Source of the DNA: Comamonas sp.
GTDB lineage: Bacteria > Pseudomonadota > Gammaproteobacteria > Burkholderiales > Burkholderiaceae_C
Reading direction: 5' to 3'
Length of the DNA stretch: 64,000 nt
NCBI GenBank assembly: GCA_031277805.1
Contig: JAITLR010000027.1
Span: 1 to 64,000, forward strand
The notes beneath the pieces were generated by a model. That model ran no database searches, was not told the DNA's origin, and saw only the letters and a program-made list of their open reading frames with translations. Positions 18,560 to 26,476 of this stretch are shown here, piece after piece (the first letter of the stretch is position 1; the number at the start of each line of letters is the position of its first letter). Made by a program: the position numbers and the translations under genes.

Positions 18560-19501
18560 ATGCAGCAGCCCACCACTCATCAACTCCTCTCTCTGAAGCA
18601 CCGCAGCCCCCGCACCATGCGCGGTATCGGCATGCTGGCCGCCGGCGTGGCCAGCCTCTCGCTGCTGACCGCCTGCGCGACGCGCGATGCGCCGCTCGAG
18701 CCCTTGCAGAAGGCTCGCGCCGCCGTGAGCACCGCCATGAACGACCCCAAGGTCGTGCAGTTGGCACCGCTCGAACTCAAGAACGCGACCGACACCCTGT
18801 CCAAGGCCGACAACGCATGGAGCCGCGACGCCGATGCAGCCGAGGCCACCCATCTCTCCGAACTCGCACTGCAACGCGCGCAGATCGCGCAGAACGTGGC
18901 GCAGACCCGCCAGCTCGACGCCGACATCAAGCAGGCCGGTGTGAATGCTGAACGCCAGCGCCTCGAAGGCAATGCGGCACGCGCGCAGATGCAGGCAGAA
19001 CAGGCCCGCGCGGCCGCCGCTGCCAATGCCACCGCCGCAGAGCAGGCACGCCAGCAGGCGCAGGCCGCACAGGCACAGGTGAAGGACCTGCAGGGCCAGC
19101 TCAACGACCTGCAGGCCAAGCAGACCGAGCGCGGCCTGCTGGTGACACTCGGCGACGTGCTGTTCGAGTTCGGAAAGGCCGACCTCACCTCGCAGGCGGC
19201 ACCGCGCCTGGACAAGCTGGCCCAGTTCCTGGCCGAGTTCCCGAGCCGCAAGCTGCTGATCGAGGGCTACACCGACAGCGTAGGAACCGATGCCATCAAC
19301 CAGAAGCTCTCCGAGCGCCGTGCAGCGGCCGTGCAAAGCGCGCTGGTCACCCGTGGCGTCGCGACCGACCGCATCACGGTGCGAGGCTACGGCAAGGAGT
19401 TCCCGGTGGCGGACAACGCATCGCCCGAGGGCCGTGCAATGAACCGCCGCGTGGAGATCGTGATCGCCGACGAGAACGGCAACCTGCGCTCACGCCGTTG
19501 A
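18560..19501 (+). CDS. OmpA-domain lipoprotein with N-terminal DUF4398-like helix region
   Basis: A 313-residue envelope protein: signal peptide with lipobox LTAC, then a DUF4398-like segment with APLELKNATDTLSKADNAW, a long Ala/Gln-rich coiled coil (about 95-190), and a C-terminal OmpA/MotB peptidoglycan-binding domain (from about 203) with the conserved IEGYTDSVG, LSERRAAAV and NRRVEI. It should bridge the outer membrane and the cell wall. The ATG at 18560 is preferred over 18542 because AAGGAA lies 8 bases before it. The preceding DUF4398 gene shares the same motif and is probably cotranscribed. Confidence 0.87.
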   Translation: MQQPTTHQLLSLKHRSPRTMRGIGMLAAGVASLSLLTACATRDAPLEPLQKARAAVSTAMNDPKVVQLAPLELKNATDTLSKADNAWSRDADAAEATHLSELALQRAQIAQNVAQTRQLDADIKQAGVNAERQRLEGNAARAQMQAEQARAAAAANATAAEQARQQAQAAQAQVKDLQGQLNDLQAKQTERGLLVTLGDVLFEFGKADLTSQAAPRLDKLAQFLAEFPSRKLLIEGYTDSVGTDAINQKLSERRAAAVQSALVTRGVATDRITVRGYGKEFPVADNASPEGRAMNRRVEIVIADENGNLRSRR

Positions 19502-19543
19502 CCTCGAGGCACGCAGGGTGCCCGGACGCGCTACAGTGGCGCC

Positions 19544-20107
19544 ATGACGACCCTACAAGCACATGACCCAACGGCCCAGGCCGTCATCCGTTTCTGGTTC
19601 GAGGAATCCACGCCGCAGCAGTGGTTTGCCAAGGACGACGCGTTCGACCGCGCCATCCAGGAGCACTTCGGCGGCGTCCTCGCTCAGGGCTCACGCGGGG
19701 AGCTCTGGCACTGGCGCAGCGACGCCCTCGGACGCCTCGCCGAAATCCTGGTGCTCGACCAGTTCTCGCGCAACGTCTGGCGTGATACGCCCCGCGCCTT
19801 CGCGCAGGACGGCATGGCGCTCGTGCTCACGCAAGAGATCATCGCACTGGGCCTGGACCGCGATTTCACCGAGGCGCAACGCGCATTCGCCTACATGCCG
19901 CTGATGCACAGCGAATCGGCCGTGGTGCAGCAGGAGTCGATCCGCCAGTTCACCGCCCTGGGCAATCCCGTCAATCTGGACTTTGCCGAGCGCCACAAGG
20001 CGATCATCGACCGGTTCGGGCGTTATCCGCATCGCAATCGGGTGCTGGGGAGAGCGAGCACCGCGGAAGAAGAGGCGTTTCTGCGGACGCCTGGGAGCTC
20101 GTTCTGA
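19544..20107 (+). CDS. DUF924 family protein
   Basis: A 187-residue soluble protein matching DUF924, with the typical IRFWFEE start, LAEILVLDQFSRNVWRD, AFAYMPLMHSE and HRNRVLGRASTAEEEAFL segments. Structures in this family are helical and TPR-like; no enzymatic role is established. It is transcribed toward hpf; a very stable hairpin lies between the two. Confidence 0.85.
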   Translation: MTTLQAHDPTAQAVIRFWFEESTPQQWFAKDDAFDRAIQEHFGGVLAQGSRGELWHWRSDALGRLAEILVLDQFSRNVWRDTPRAFAQDGMALVLTQEIIALGLDRDFTEAQRAFAYMPLMHSESAVVQQESIRQFTALGNPVNLDFAERHKAIIDRFGRYPHRNRVLGRASTAEEEAFLRTPGSSF

Positions 20108-20192
20108 GTTCTGGTTTTGCCTCGTGACTATGCGGATTGGGGCTGATTGCTGACGTTGCAATCGTGTCCTATAGCGCGTCTTGGCTCTCTGG

Positions 20193-20234
20193 TTGAGGGC
20201 GGAGCCCGGGAGTGCCCCCGGCCTCCGCCCTCAA
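20193..20234. terminator. Long GC-rich hairpin between convergent genes
   Basis: TTGAGGGCGGAG (20193-20204) pairs perfectly with CTCCGCCCTCAA (20223-20234), and CCGGG/CCCGG continues the stem after one mismatch. There is no T tract on either side. It may act as a bidirectional terminator or RNA end stabiliser for DUF924 and hpf. Confidence 0.45.
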
Positions 20235-20313
20235 ACAAGAAGCCAAAAGCAAAAACGCCCGGAGCTCCCACCCCAGGCGTCCAACGTCACAAGGACAACA
20301 GAAGAAAAAATCG

Positions 20314-20667
20314 TTACGGCTGCTCGCCATCGCGAATGGTCTCGCGATTATTCTTGTCCCGCGCTCGGCCCTGATCAGCCTCCAATCCGCGCAGCAACTT
20401 GTCGATCGCCGCATTCAGGGCCTCGGCCACCTTCGGTGCATCGGCATTGGCCGCCACCGGCTGGCGTCCCGCCGGACGCGCCTCAATCACACAGCGCTTG
20501 TCCTGGCCACCCGCCTTGGCATGGCCGTCGGAATCCGAGAAGAACACCTCCACGCGCGTAATGCTTTCCTTGAAGCGTGCGAGCCGACTGGAGACTTCCT
20601 GCTGCACCCATTGCGCCAAGGATTCGCCGCCCTGGATCTTGTCGTTGGTGTGGACTTGCACTTGCAT
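20314..20667 (-). CDS. HPF/RaiA-family ribosome-associated protein
   Basis: A 117-residue protein of the ribosome hibernation family, which binds the 30S decoding region and blocks translation in stationary phase. MQVQVHTNDKI, the helix around SLAQWVQQEVSSRLARF and the RVEVFFSDSDGHA strand fit the beta-alpha-beta fold. It lacks the long C-terminal dimerisation domain, so it is a short type; the tail is polar and charged. ATG 20667 has AGGAGA upstream. It is divergent from the next gene, with an inverted repeat in its upstream region. Confidence 0.8.
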   Translation of the reverse strand: MQVQVHTNDKIQGGESLAQWVQQEVSSRLARFKESITRVEVFFSDSDGHAKAGGQDKRCVIEARPAGRQPVAANADAPKVAEALNAAIDKLLRGLEADQGRARDKNNRETIRDGEQP

Positions 20668-20694
20668 CAACTTCTCCTGTATCGAAATTAACAA

Positions 20695-20713
20695 TCCAAT
20701 AGGTCATTGGATC
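20695..20713. promoter_or_regulatory. Inverted repeat upstream of the hibernation-factor gene
   Basis: ATCCAAT-AGGTC-ATTGGAT is a perfect 7-bp palindrome, 28-46 bases upstream of the start on the minus strand. It could be an operator or a 5' UTR hairpin. Confidence 0.35.
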
Positions 20714-20907
20714 TGCTGCATCTTGCCAGCAACTACAGCATAGCGCTTGACGCGCATCAACTCGGCAAAGGACAACACTCGCTTTCCCGGATAACCGCAC
20801 CGGTCATGGGCGGGATGCGAGCCGTGTTACAAAGGGACGGAAACCTCCGTGCTGCCGCGCGCCTCGAAGCATTCCACACACAGGAAGAGTAGAAGGATCG
20901 GAAAAAC

Positions 20908-21786
20908 ATGACCAGCCCCCGTTCTGACCAACGCCTGAAGATCGGCCTCTCCGCCTGCTTTTCGCATGCGGATCCCTATCGCCCGCTGTTCACGAACAAG
21001 ACGCTGCAATACGTCGAGCAGACCATTGCGCACTGGATCATGTCGGCCGGCGCGATGGTCGTGATGGTGCCCTGCCCCACCGGCGAGACGGCGCTTGGCG
21101 ATGTCACGCTGAGCCACTATGCCGAGTGGCTGGATGGCGTGGTGATGCATGGCGGGGCCGATGTCTGGCCCGGCAGCTACGGCGAAGAGCCGCTCAGGGA
21201 TGCATGGCTCGGCGACCGCATACGCGATCTCTACGACCTTGCCGTGGTCGAGGCCTTCGAGCAGGTGGGCAAGCCGATCTTCGGCGTATGCCGCGGCCTG
21301 CAGCTCATCAACGTGGCCTTCGGCGGCACCCTCTACCAGGACATCGAGACGCAGCACCCGGGCGCGCAGCAGCACCGCGACCCGATCACCTATGACCAGC
21401 ACTTCCACGACATCGAGATCGTGCCCAACACGCGGCTTGCGCGCATGTACCCGGGGGTGGGACAGGTCAAGGTCAACAGCATCCACCACCAGGGCATCAA
21501 GCAGATCGCGCCGGGCTTCGACATCGAGGCCTGGAGCTATCCCGACGGCGTGCCCGAGGCCATCCGCCGCCACCCCACGCAAGGCCATGGCTATATCGCG
21601 GCCACGCAGTGGCATCCCGAGTTCCGCGCGCACGACGGCAGCATCCTCGACGCCAGGCCGATCCTGGACGACTTCCTGTTCGCCTGCGAGCGCGCCAAGG
21701 TGCAGCCGCTGCCGGGCCACAGCCCCTTCCAGATTCGTGATCGCGCATCACGCCTGCTGCGCCGCGCGCTGCTGCGGCAGCGTTGA
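20908..21786 (+). CDS. Class I glutamine amidotransferase, gamma-glutamyl-GABA hydrolase-like (peptidase C26)
   Basis: The 292-residue product has the nucleophile elbow FGVCRGLQL (Cys128) and the His-Pro-Glu of the triad in ATQWHPEF. FGGTLYQDI and HGGADVWPGSYG are typical of the PuuD/C26 group, which hydrolyses gamma-glutamyl amide bonds, for example gamma-glutamyl-GABA in putrescine breakdown. No puu genes are nearby, so the substrate is open. It starts at ATG 20908 after a GGAAAAAC stretch. Confidence 0.8.
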   Translation: MTSPRSDQRLKIGLSACFSHADPYRPLFTNKTLQYVEQTIAHWIMSAGAMVVMVPCPTGETALGDVTLSHYAEWLDGVVMHGGADVWPGSYGEEPLRDAWLGDRIRDLYDLAVVEAFEQVGKPIFGVCRGLQLINVAFGGTLYQDIETQHPGAQQHRDPITYDQHFHDIEIVPNTRLARMYPGVGQVKVNSIHHQGIKQIAPGFDIEAWSYPDGVPEAIRRHPTQGHGYIAATQWHPEFRAHDGSILDARPILDDFLFACERAKVQPLPGHSPFQIRDRASRLLRRALLRQR

Positions 21787-21840
21787 AATGGGAAAAAGAT
21801 CAAACAACCCAATGACTTAGGCTGAATCCCGGAGCCTGCA

Positions 21841-22173
21841 TCAGCCCACCGCGAGTCGAACCGGCTTGCCGATGCGGCTGAGCATTTCCACCAGCGTGTC
21901 GATGGTGAATTTCGTCGTCTTCTTGTTCACCACATCGGACACACGCGGGCGGGACACCATCAGGATCTCCGCTGCCTCGGCCTGCTTCAGGTGATGCTGC
22001 GCGATCCACTCGGCCAGCTCTGACATCAGTTGCTCCTTGAGCAATCGCGTGTCATTGATCTGCTGGCGCGACGCCGCCTGCAGCCGCTTGGCTTCGTCGG
22101 CCGAAAAGCCCAGTTCCAAGAACAGGTTCGCACCGGGCCTTGTGACATGGCGGATTTCAGTGCCAATCTTCAT
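21841..22173 (-). CDS. higA: HigA-type antitoxin, XRE-like HTH protein
   Basis: A 110-residue protein with a helix-turn-helix in its C-terminal half (HLKQAEAAEILMVSRPRVSDV, then TLVEMLSRIGKPV). This is the usual layout of antitoxins paired with Gp49-like toxins. It would neutralise the toxin and repress the shared promoter. Its ATG overlaps the toxin stop by four bases (ATGA), and toxin-first order is the HigBA pattern. The palindrome at 22525-22542 is its likely operator. Confidence 0.82.
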   Translation of the reverse strand: MKIGTEIRHVTRPGANLFLELGFSADEAKRLQAASRQQINDTRLLKEQLMSELAEWIAQHHLKQAEAAEILMVSRPRVSDVVNKKTTKFTIDTLVEMLSRIGKPVRLAVG

Positions 22174-22514
22174 GGCGTGGCCTTTCTTGCGTTGACCACG
22201 GCGCGGTAACGCGCCGTGGCGATGTCCTTGTCCCGCTGACTGGTCGCCTGCGTTTTCTTCTGGAAGCAGTGCAAGATGTAGACAGCCTCCTCGAACTTGG
22301 CGACGTACATCACCCGGAAAATGCCGCTGGCGTCACGGATGCGGACTTCCCGCGTCCCGGCACCCACCAGATCCAATGGTTTCCAGTCCTCCGGCTCCAG
22401 GCCTGCCTGGACCTTGCTCAACTGGAAACCAGCATCCCGGCGCGGCTCGTCGGGGAAGCTCGCCAAGTCGGCATAGGCGGAACCGACCCAGCGAATCTCT
22501 TTTTCGTGCTCCAT
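22170..22514 (-). CDS. higB: HigB/RelE-like toxin, phage Gp49-like
   Basis: A 114-residue RelE-superfamily protein; family members are ribosome-dependent mRNA endonucleases. Features seen are the central VRIRDASGIFRVMYVAKFEEAVYILHCFQKKTQ, matching the Gp49/DUF891 consensus (Arg-rich strand followed by FxKK.Q), and the C-terminal DIATARYRAV helix. It is the first gene of a two-gene unit with higA, four-base overlap. The neighbouring integrase relic and repeats suggest arrival on a mobile element. Confidence 0.83.
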   Translation of the reverse strand: MEHEKEIRWVGSAYADLASFPDEPRRDAGFQLSKVQAGLEPEDWKPLDLVGAGTREVRIRDASGIFRVMYVAKFEEAVYILHCFQKKTQATSQRDKDIATARYRAVVNARKATP

Positions 22515-22524
22515 GAGTCATTTC

Positions 22525-22542
22525 TGTATAAGATTTTATACA
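22525..22542. promoter_or_regulatory. Operator/promoter of higBA
   Basis: TGTATAA-GATT-TTATACA is a perfect 7-bp inverted repeat 11-28 bases upstream of the higB start. It overlaps a TATAAA-like -10 element, which suits autorepression by HigA. Confidence 0.65.
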
Positions 22543-22675
22543 AAATGGCATAGAAAGGAAGACTGCTGCTTCGGTGGGATATGGACCAAGCCCGGGTTCG
22601 CACGGGGCCTCCGGCAGGCAGCATGGACACCACGAACGTGCAATGACGGCACGATGCCGTGATGACGGTCTTCGG

Positions 22676-22765
22676 TTCAGCCGCTTCGCGCACCGGCTTG
22701 TCCTCGGTGTGAAGGTAGCGCATGGACGTCGCCACGGCCTTGTGCGCCGTCAGGGCCATGCCGAC
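22676..22765 (-). pseudogene. Relic of a tyrosine recombinase/integrase C-terminus
   Basis: On the minus strand the frame reads VGMALTAHKAVATSMRYLHT then EDKPVREAAE. This resembles the C-terminal end of phage/site-specific integrases around the catalytic tyrosine (M/TxRYLHTEDDPVRxAAE). No upstream catalytic Arg/His regions remain and the frame runs into repeat R2 on its 5' side, so only about 30 residues survive. The identification rests on memory of the family and should be tested. Confidence 0.45.
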
Positions 22766-22772
22766 CTTGAAT

Positions 22773-22860
22773 GAAAAATGGCCCCCACGCTCCCCTGCTT
22801 CGCAGGGTCCGCTGCCCCCAAGGGGGCGCTTTTCATCTTGGGGCGGCCCGGCGATGAAAA
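22773..22860 (+). repeat. Dispersed repeat family R2, copy A
   Basis: A 5' module (CCCCACGCTCCCCTGCTTCG-like) is followed by CCCCC..GGGGG and the core TTTTCATC-15 bases-GATGAAAA (22830-22860), a perfect 8-bp inverted repeat. It is tandem with copy B. Confidence 0.75.
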
Positions 22861-22945
22861 TGGCTCCCCACGCTTGCCCACTACGTGTGGCCGCTGCCCC
22901 TCCGAGAGGGGTGCTTTTCATCTTGGGGCGGCCCGGCGATGAAAA
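22861..22945 (+). repeat. Dispersed repeat family R2, copy B
   Basis: Same layout as copy A, with the core at 22915-22945 identical over 31 bases. The 5' module is the variant shared with 12843-12871 and 60.7 kb. Confidence 0.75.
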
Positions 22946-22982
22946 AGGGCCGAAGCATGCATGACTGCACGCTTCGGCCCTT
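22945..22982 (-). terminator. Terminator of the SlyD-like gene
   Basis: On the minus strand AAGGGCCGAAGC and GCTTCGGCCCTT form a perfect 12-bp stem followed by TTTTTC, 22 bases after the FKBP stop. Its T run is part of repeat R2 copy B. Confidence 0.85.
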
Positions 22983-23004
22983 GAAGAGCAAAAACCGGTT
23001 CGGC

Positions 23005-23478
23005 TCAGTGATGGTGGCCGTGGCCGCCGTGCACGTGCCTGTGCGCGATCTCTTCCGGTGTCGCGGCGCGCACCTCGGTCACTGTGGCGGCAAAGCGCAG
23101 CGGCTTGCCGGCCAGCGGATGGTTGCCATCCAGGTGCACCTCGGGGCCCTTGATCTTCACGACGTTGAAGACCGTCATGTGACCGTCATTGCCGGGGCCC
23201 TGGAGCTGTCCGCCCACCTTGACTCCGGGAGGAAACTCGCTCTTGGGAATCACGCGCACCAGGCTTTCGTCGCGCTCGCCGAAGGCGTCCGCCACAGCCA
23301 GGTCGATGGTGGCGGCAAATCCCGCGGCCTGCCCCTCGAGGGCGGCCTCGACCTTCGGGAAGATGTTCTCGTATCCGCCATGCAGATAGGCCACATCGCC
23401 CGAGTCCAGCGGCTTGCCGGTGACGGGGTCCGCGATCTTGTAGTGCAGCGTGACGGCTGTGTCTTTGGTGATGTTCAT
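23005..23478 (-). CDS. slyD: SlyD-like FKBP-type peptidyl-prolyl isomerase
   Basis: A 156-residue cytoplasmic prolyl isomerase and chaperone. The N-terminal FKBP half starts MNITKDTAVTLHYKI and is interrupted by the insert-in-flap (IF) domain (VRVIPKSEFPPGV..), then ends with the HLDGNHPLAGKPLRF strand typical of SlyD. The C-terminus is a short histidine-rich tail (HRHVHGGHGHHH) that would bind Ni2+ or Zn2+. The ATG at 23478 gives the canonical beginning; an ATG 10 codons upstream is possible but lacks support. Confidence 0.9.
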   Translation of the reverse strand: MNITKDTAVTLHYKIADPVTGKPLDSGDVAYLHGGYENIFPKVEAALEGQAAGFAATIDLAVADAFGERDESLVRVIPKSEFPPGVKVGGQLQGPGNDGHMTVFNVVKIKGPEVHLDGNHPLAGKPLRFAATVTEVRAATPEEIAHRHVHGGHGHHH

Positions 23479-23521
23479 GGGCGAGATTCTACGGTTGCCG
23501 CGCGGCATGCGGGCAACACGG

Positions 23522-24508
23522 TCAATCGAGCTTCACGCCCGTGGTCTTCACCACCTTGCGCCATTTCTCCACATCGTCCTTGATCTCCTGGGCGAAGACC
23601 TCCGGCTTGTTGGCGACGGGCTCCGCCCCGAGGTCATTGAGCTGCTTGGCCACCTCGGGCGACTTCACGGCCTCGGCGAGGGTGCCCTGCAGCTTGTTCA
23701 GTATCTCCCTGGGCGTGCCCGCGGGTGCCAGCAGCCCGAACCAGCCGGAAACCTCATACCCCGGCACGCCGCTTTCGGCCACCGTGGGAATATCCGGCGC
23801 GCCGGGCCAGCGCCGGGCCGTGGTCACCGCCAGCGCGCGCACCTTGCCGCTCTTCACGAACCCGATGCTCGATGGCAGGTTGTCGAAGCCGATCTGCACC
23901 TGCCCGCCGATCAGGTCGGTCAGCATGGGCGCGGCCCCCTTGTAGGGCACATGCGTCATGTCGATGCCGGCCATCATCTTGAGCAGTTCGGCGCTCATGT
24001 GCGGCGAGCCGCCCGCGCTCGTGGAGCCGAAGTTGATCCTGCCGGGCTCCTTCTTCGCCAGTGCGATCAGCTCCTGCAGGTTCTTCACTGGCACAGCCGG
24101 GTTGGCGATGATGATGTTAGGGGTGTTCGCCACCACGGTGATCGGCGCGAAGTCCTTCACCGCATCGTACGGCAGGCTCTTTTGCAGCGCCGAGTTGATG
24201 CCGTGGGAGCTGGCCGTCGCCATCACCAGCGTATAGCCGTCGGGCGCCGCCTGCGCCACCGCCTGCGAGCCGATGGCGCCGCTCGCACCGGCCTTGTTCT
24301 CGACGATGAACGACTGCTTGAGCCGCTCGGTCAGCTGGTTCGCCGCGATGCGCGCGATGATGTCGGTCGTGCCGCCCGCCGGGTACGGAACGATGATGCG
24401 CACGGGCTTGCTGGGATACACGGCCTGCGCAAACGCGGCAAAGGAACTGGCGGCGAGATACGCCGCCGCGACGTGGCGCAGCATGGTGCGCCTGCGGGTT
24501 TGGAACAT
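23522..24508 (-). CDS. Bug-family (TctC-like) periplasmic solute-binding protein
   Basis: The 328-residue product has a cleavable signal peptide (to about AFA-Q28) and the tripartite tricarboxylate receptor fold: YPSKPVRIIVPYPAGGTTDIIAR, THVPYKGAAPMLTDLIGGQVQIGFD and the C-terminal ..EKWRKVVKTTGVKLD. Bug receptors bind carboxylates or amides in the periplasm for TctAB permeases. No tctA/tctB is adjacent. AAGGAG lies 9 bases before the ATG. It is the last gene of the AtuA unit (40-base gap). Confidence 0.9.
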   Translation of the reverse strand: MFQTRRRTMLRHVAAAYLAASSFAAFAQAVYPSKPVRIIVPYPAGGTTDIIARIAANQLTERLKQSFIVENKAGASGAIGSQAVAQAAPDGYTLVMATASSHGINSALQKSLPYDAVKDFAPITVVANTPNIIIANPAVPVKNLQELIALAKKEPGRINFGSTSAGGSPHMSAELLKMMAGIDMTHVPYKGAAPMLTDLIGGQVQIGFDNLPSSIGFVKSGKVRALAVTTARRWPGAPDIPTVAESGVPGYEVSGWFGLLAPAGTPREILNKLQGTLAEAVKSPEVAKQLNDLGAEPVANKPEVFAQEIKDDVEKWRKVVKTTGVKLD

Positions 24509-24548
24509 GGTGCCTGTCTCCTTTTTATCTTCGTGGTGTCATTGCGGT

Positions 24549-24953
24549 TCACGGTTGCTCGGCGTCCGCGTCAGCATGCCCGGGAAGGGACGCCGGCTGG
24601 CGTGTCCTCAGGCATGACAGCAGCGCCTGCGGCACCTCGATCTCGAAGCCCAGAATCGCCGCCGACAGCGCCTTGCCGTAGTTGTCCAGCGACAGGCTGC
24701 GCGAGACGCCCCCGCCGAGCGCGCCATGGGCAACAAAGTTCAGCGCGTGGAGGTTGTCCACCTCGTATCGCAGCACGTCGCCGGTGATGGCCGTGCGGTG
24801 AAACGCCTTGAAGCGCTCGGCCGTGAGCTGCTCCTTGAGCAGGGGATAGAGCGCGGGTTCATAGGCAAATACCGCGATGTTCGAGGTGTTGCCCTTGTCG
24901 CCCGAGCGCGTGTGGGCCACCTGCTCGAGCAGCACTTTCTTCGTGGATGACAT
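24549..24953 (-). CDS. AtuA-like small partner protein
   Basis: A 134-residue protein similar to the C-terminal module (AtuA-like ferredoxin-fold) that accompanies AtuA. LEQVAHTRSGDKGNTSNIAVFA, VDNLHALNFVAHGALGGGVSRSLSLDNYGK and the final helix match the conserved pattern. In some species it is fused to AtuA; here it is separate and 21 bases downstream, with its own AAGGAG. Function unknown; it probably forms a complex with AtuA. Confidence 0.82.
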   Translation of the reverse strand: MSSTKKVLLEQVAHTRSGDKGNTSNIAVFAYEPALYPLLKEQLTAERFKAFHRTAITGDVLRYEVDNLHALNFVAHGALGGGVSRSLSLDNYGKALSAAILGFEIEVPQALLSCLRTRQPASLPGHADADAEQP

Positions 24954-24974
24954 GTCGGTTGGCTCCTTTCCGGC

Positions 24975-26369
24975 TCAGCTGATGAAATAGTCGATCTGCG
25001 GCGTGACCTGCTCTCGCGCCACCAGCGATGACCAGACGCCAATCACCTCGCGCGTGCGATCCTGGTGGGGCACGCGCTTGCCGGTATGGGCCACGCCCGA
25101 CACCGCCATGCCGTCGACCTCGCGGCCCACTTTCAGCGCCTGCTCGCGCGTCTTCGTCCTGGCGGCGACGCGCACGGCCACCTCGTAAGGCTCGGGCGCA
25201 TCGGCTGGGGTCGCGGCGCCGTGGATGGCATTGAGGCCCAGGAAATCGATGCGCATGTCCTCCGCCTCGAGCTTCACGATCCTGAAGCGCTCCTCCAGGA
25301 TCCTCCTGGCCAGCTGTGCGCGGCGCAGCGCGCCCGGGCCGGCGTAGAAGAACATGTCCTCGCCGATGAAGCCCTCCGTGCAGCCCATCGAGACCTTGAG
25401 CGTGGGCGTGCGCGGCTTGCCGGTCAGGCCGGTCACGCGCACACGGTCCGCTCCGATCTGCTCGAGCCGCGCCCGGGTGAAGTCGACGACCACGTCCGGC
25501 GTGATGTAGTTCGCCGGATCATGTACTTCGTAGAGCATCTGCTCCTTCACGGTCTGCAGGGTGACCGCGCCGCCCGAGCCCGCGACCTTCGCGATCACGA
25601 CGCTGCCGTCGGCCTCGACCTCGGCGATGGGAAAGGCAAAGTTCCAGGGTTCGGGCACGTCCTTCAGGCCCGGGTCGCTGAAGTAGCCGCCCGTCACCTG
25701 CGCGCCGCATTCCATGAGATGGCCGATGCCGCTGCCCGCGCCGACCTTCTCGTGGTCAAGCGCGCTCCAGCCGAACTCGTACATCATCGGCGCGAGGAAC
25801 AGCGACGGATCGGCCACGCGACCCGTCACCACGATCTGCGCGCCTTCGCGAAGCGCCTGCACGATCGGCTCCGCACCCATGTAGGCCTCGGCGGAGATCA
25901 GTGTGTCCCGGAGCGTGGCAGTGGGCTGGCCGTTCTCCAGGATGGTCGGTGCAAGCGAGAGCACGCGGTCGGTGATCATGCTGCCGCTCACCGCGGCCAC
26001 CTTCACGCCTTCGATGCCCATCTCGCGCAACAGCGCCGTGATGCGTTCGGCCGCGCCCTGCGGGTTGATCCATCCCTGGTTGGAGATGATCCTCGTGCCG
26101 CGCCGCATGCACGCGGGCAGCACCGCCCGCATGCGGTCGTCGAGATAGGTGTCGTAGCCCGCGAACGAAGGATCGCGCCGCGCGCGCACCTGCGCCGCGG
26201 AGACCGTGGCCTCCGCCATGGTCTCGAAGCACAGGTAGTCGAGATCGCCCTGCTCCGCATTCAGCCCCGCAGGCTCCACGCGATCGCCCCACCATGCGGC
26301 ACCCGAGCCGATGCGCAGCGTCCTGCTGCGCGGCGTGCGCCCGCCATCAACGTCACTCATGTCGTTCAT
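24975..26369 (-). CDS. AtuA/DUF1446 family protein
   Basis: A 464-residue protein of the DUF1446 family, named from AtuA of the acyclic terpene (citronellol/geraniol) utilisation cluster of Pseudomonas. Family features seen include LRIGSGAAWWGDRVEPA, GTRIISNQGWINPQGAAERI, VVTGRVADPSLFLAPM and GGYFSDPG. The biochemical role is not established. None of the other atu genes (carboxylase, dehydrogenases) is adjacent, so another short branched carboxylate pathway is possible. ATG 26369 is preferred over 26387 because AAGGAG precedes it by 9 bases. Divergent from a LysR gene that probably regulates it. Confidence 0.83.
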   Translation of the reverse strand: MNDMSDVDGGRTPRSRTLRIGSGAAWWGDRVEPAGLNAEQGDLDYLCFETMAEATVSAAQVRARRDPSFAGYDTYLDDRMRAVLPACMRRGTRIISNQGWINPQGAAERITALLREMGIEGVKVAAVSGSMITDRVLSLAPTILENGQPTATLRDTLISAEAYMGAEPIVQALREGAQIVVTGRVADPSLFLAPMMYEFGWSALDHEKVGAGSGIGHLMECGAQVTGGYFSDPGLKDVPEPWNFAFPIAEVEADGSVVIAKVAGSGGAVTLQTVKEQMLYEVHDPANYITPDVVVDFTRARLEQIGADRVRVTGLTGKPRTPTLKVSMGCTEGFIGEDMFFYAGPGALRRAQLARRILEERFRIVKLEAEDMRIDFLGLNAIHGAATPADAPEPYEVAVRVAARTKTREQALKVGREVDGMAVSGVAHTGKRVPHQDRTREVIGVWSSLVAREQVTPQIDYFIS

Positions 26370-26440
26370 CAGCGTTGTCTCCTTCATTTCAGGCCATTCT
26401 GAAGATCCGCTCTTTGTTCAACAATGCATTCGCAAGACCA

Positions 26441-26467
26441 GTAGCTATGAATTCAATTCACAGCTAC
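26441..26467. promoter_or_regulatory. Inverted repeat in the AtuA-LysR divergent promoter region
   Basis: GTAGCT (26441-26446) and AGCTAC (26462-26467) flank an AT-rich GAATTCAATTC segment between the two divergent starts. This is a plausible LysR-type regulator site, but it ends only 10 bases before the LysR start. Confidence 0.35.
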
Positions 26468-26476
26468 CCTTGCATC

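Noticed and set aside
22773-22945. Tandem R2 repeats as a possible CRISPR array
   Set aside because: Only two units, units are about 86 bases with internal variation, no regular spacer of 30-40 bases and no cas genes.
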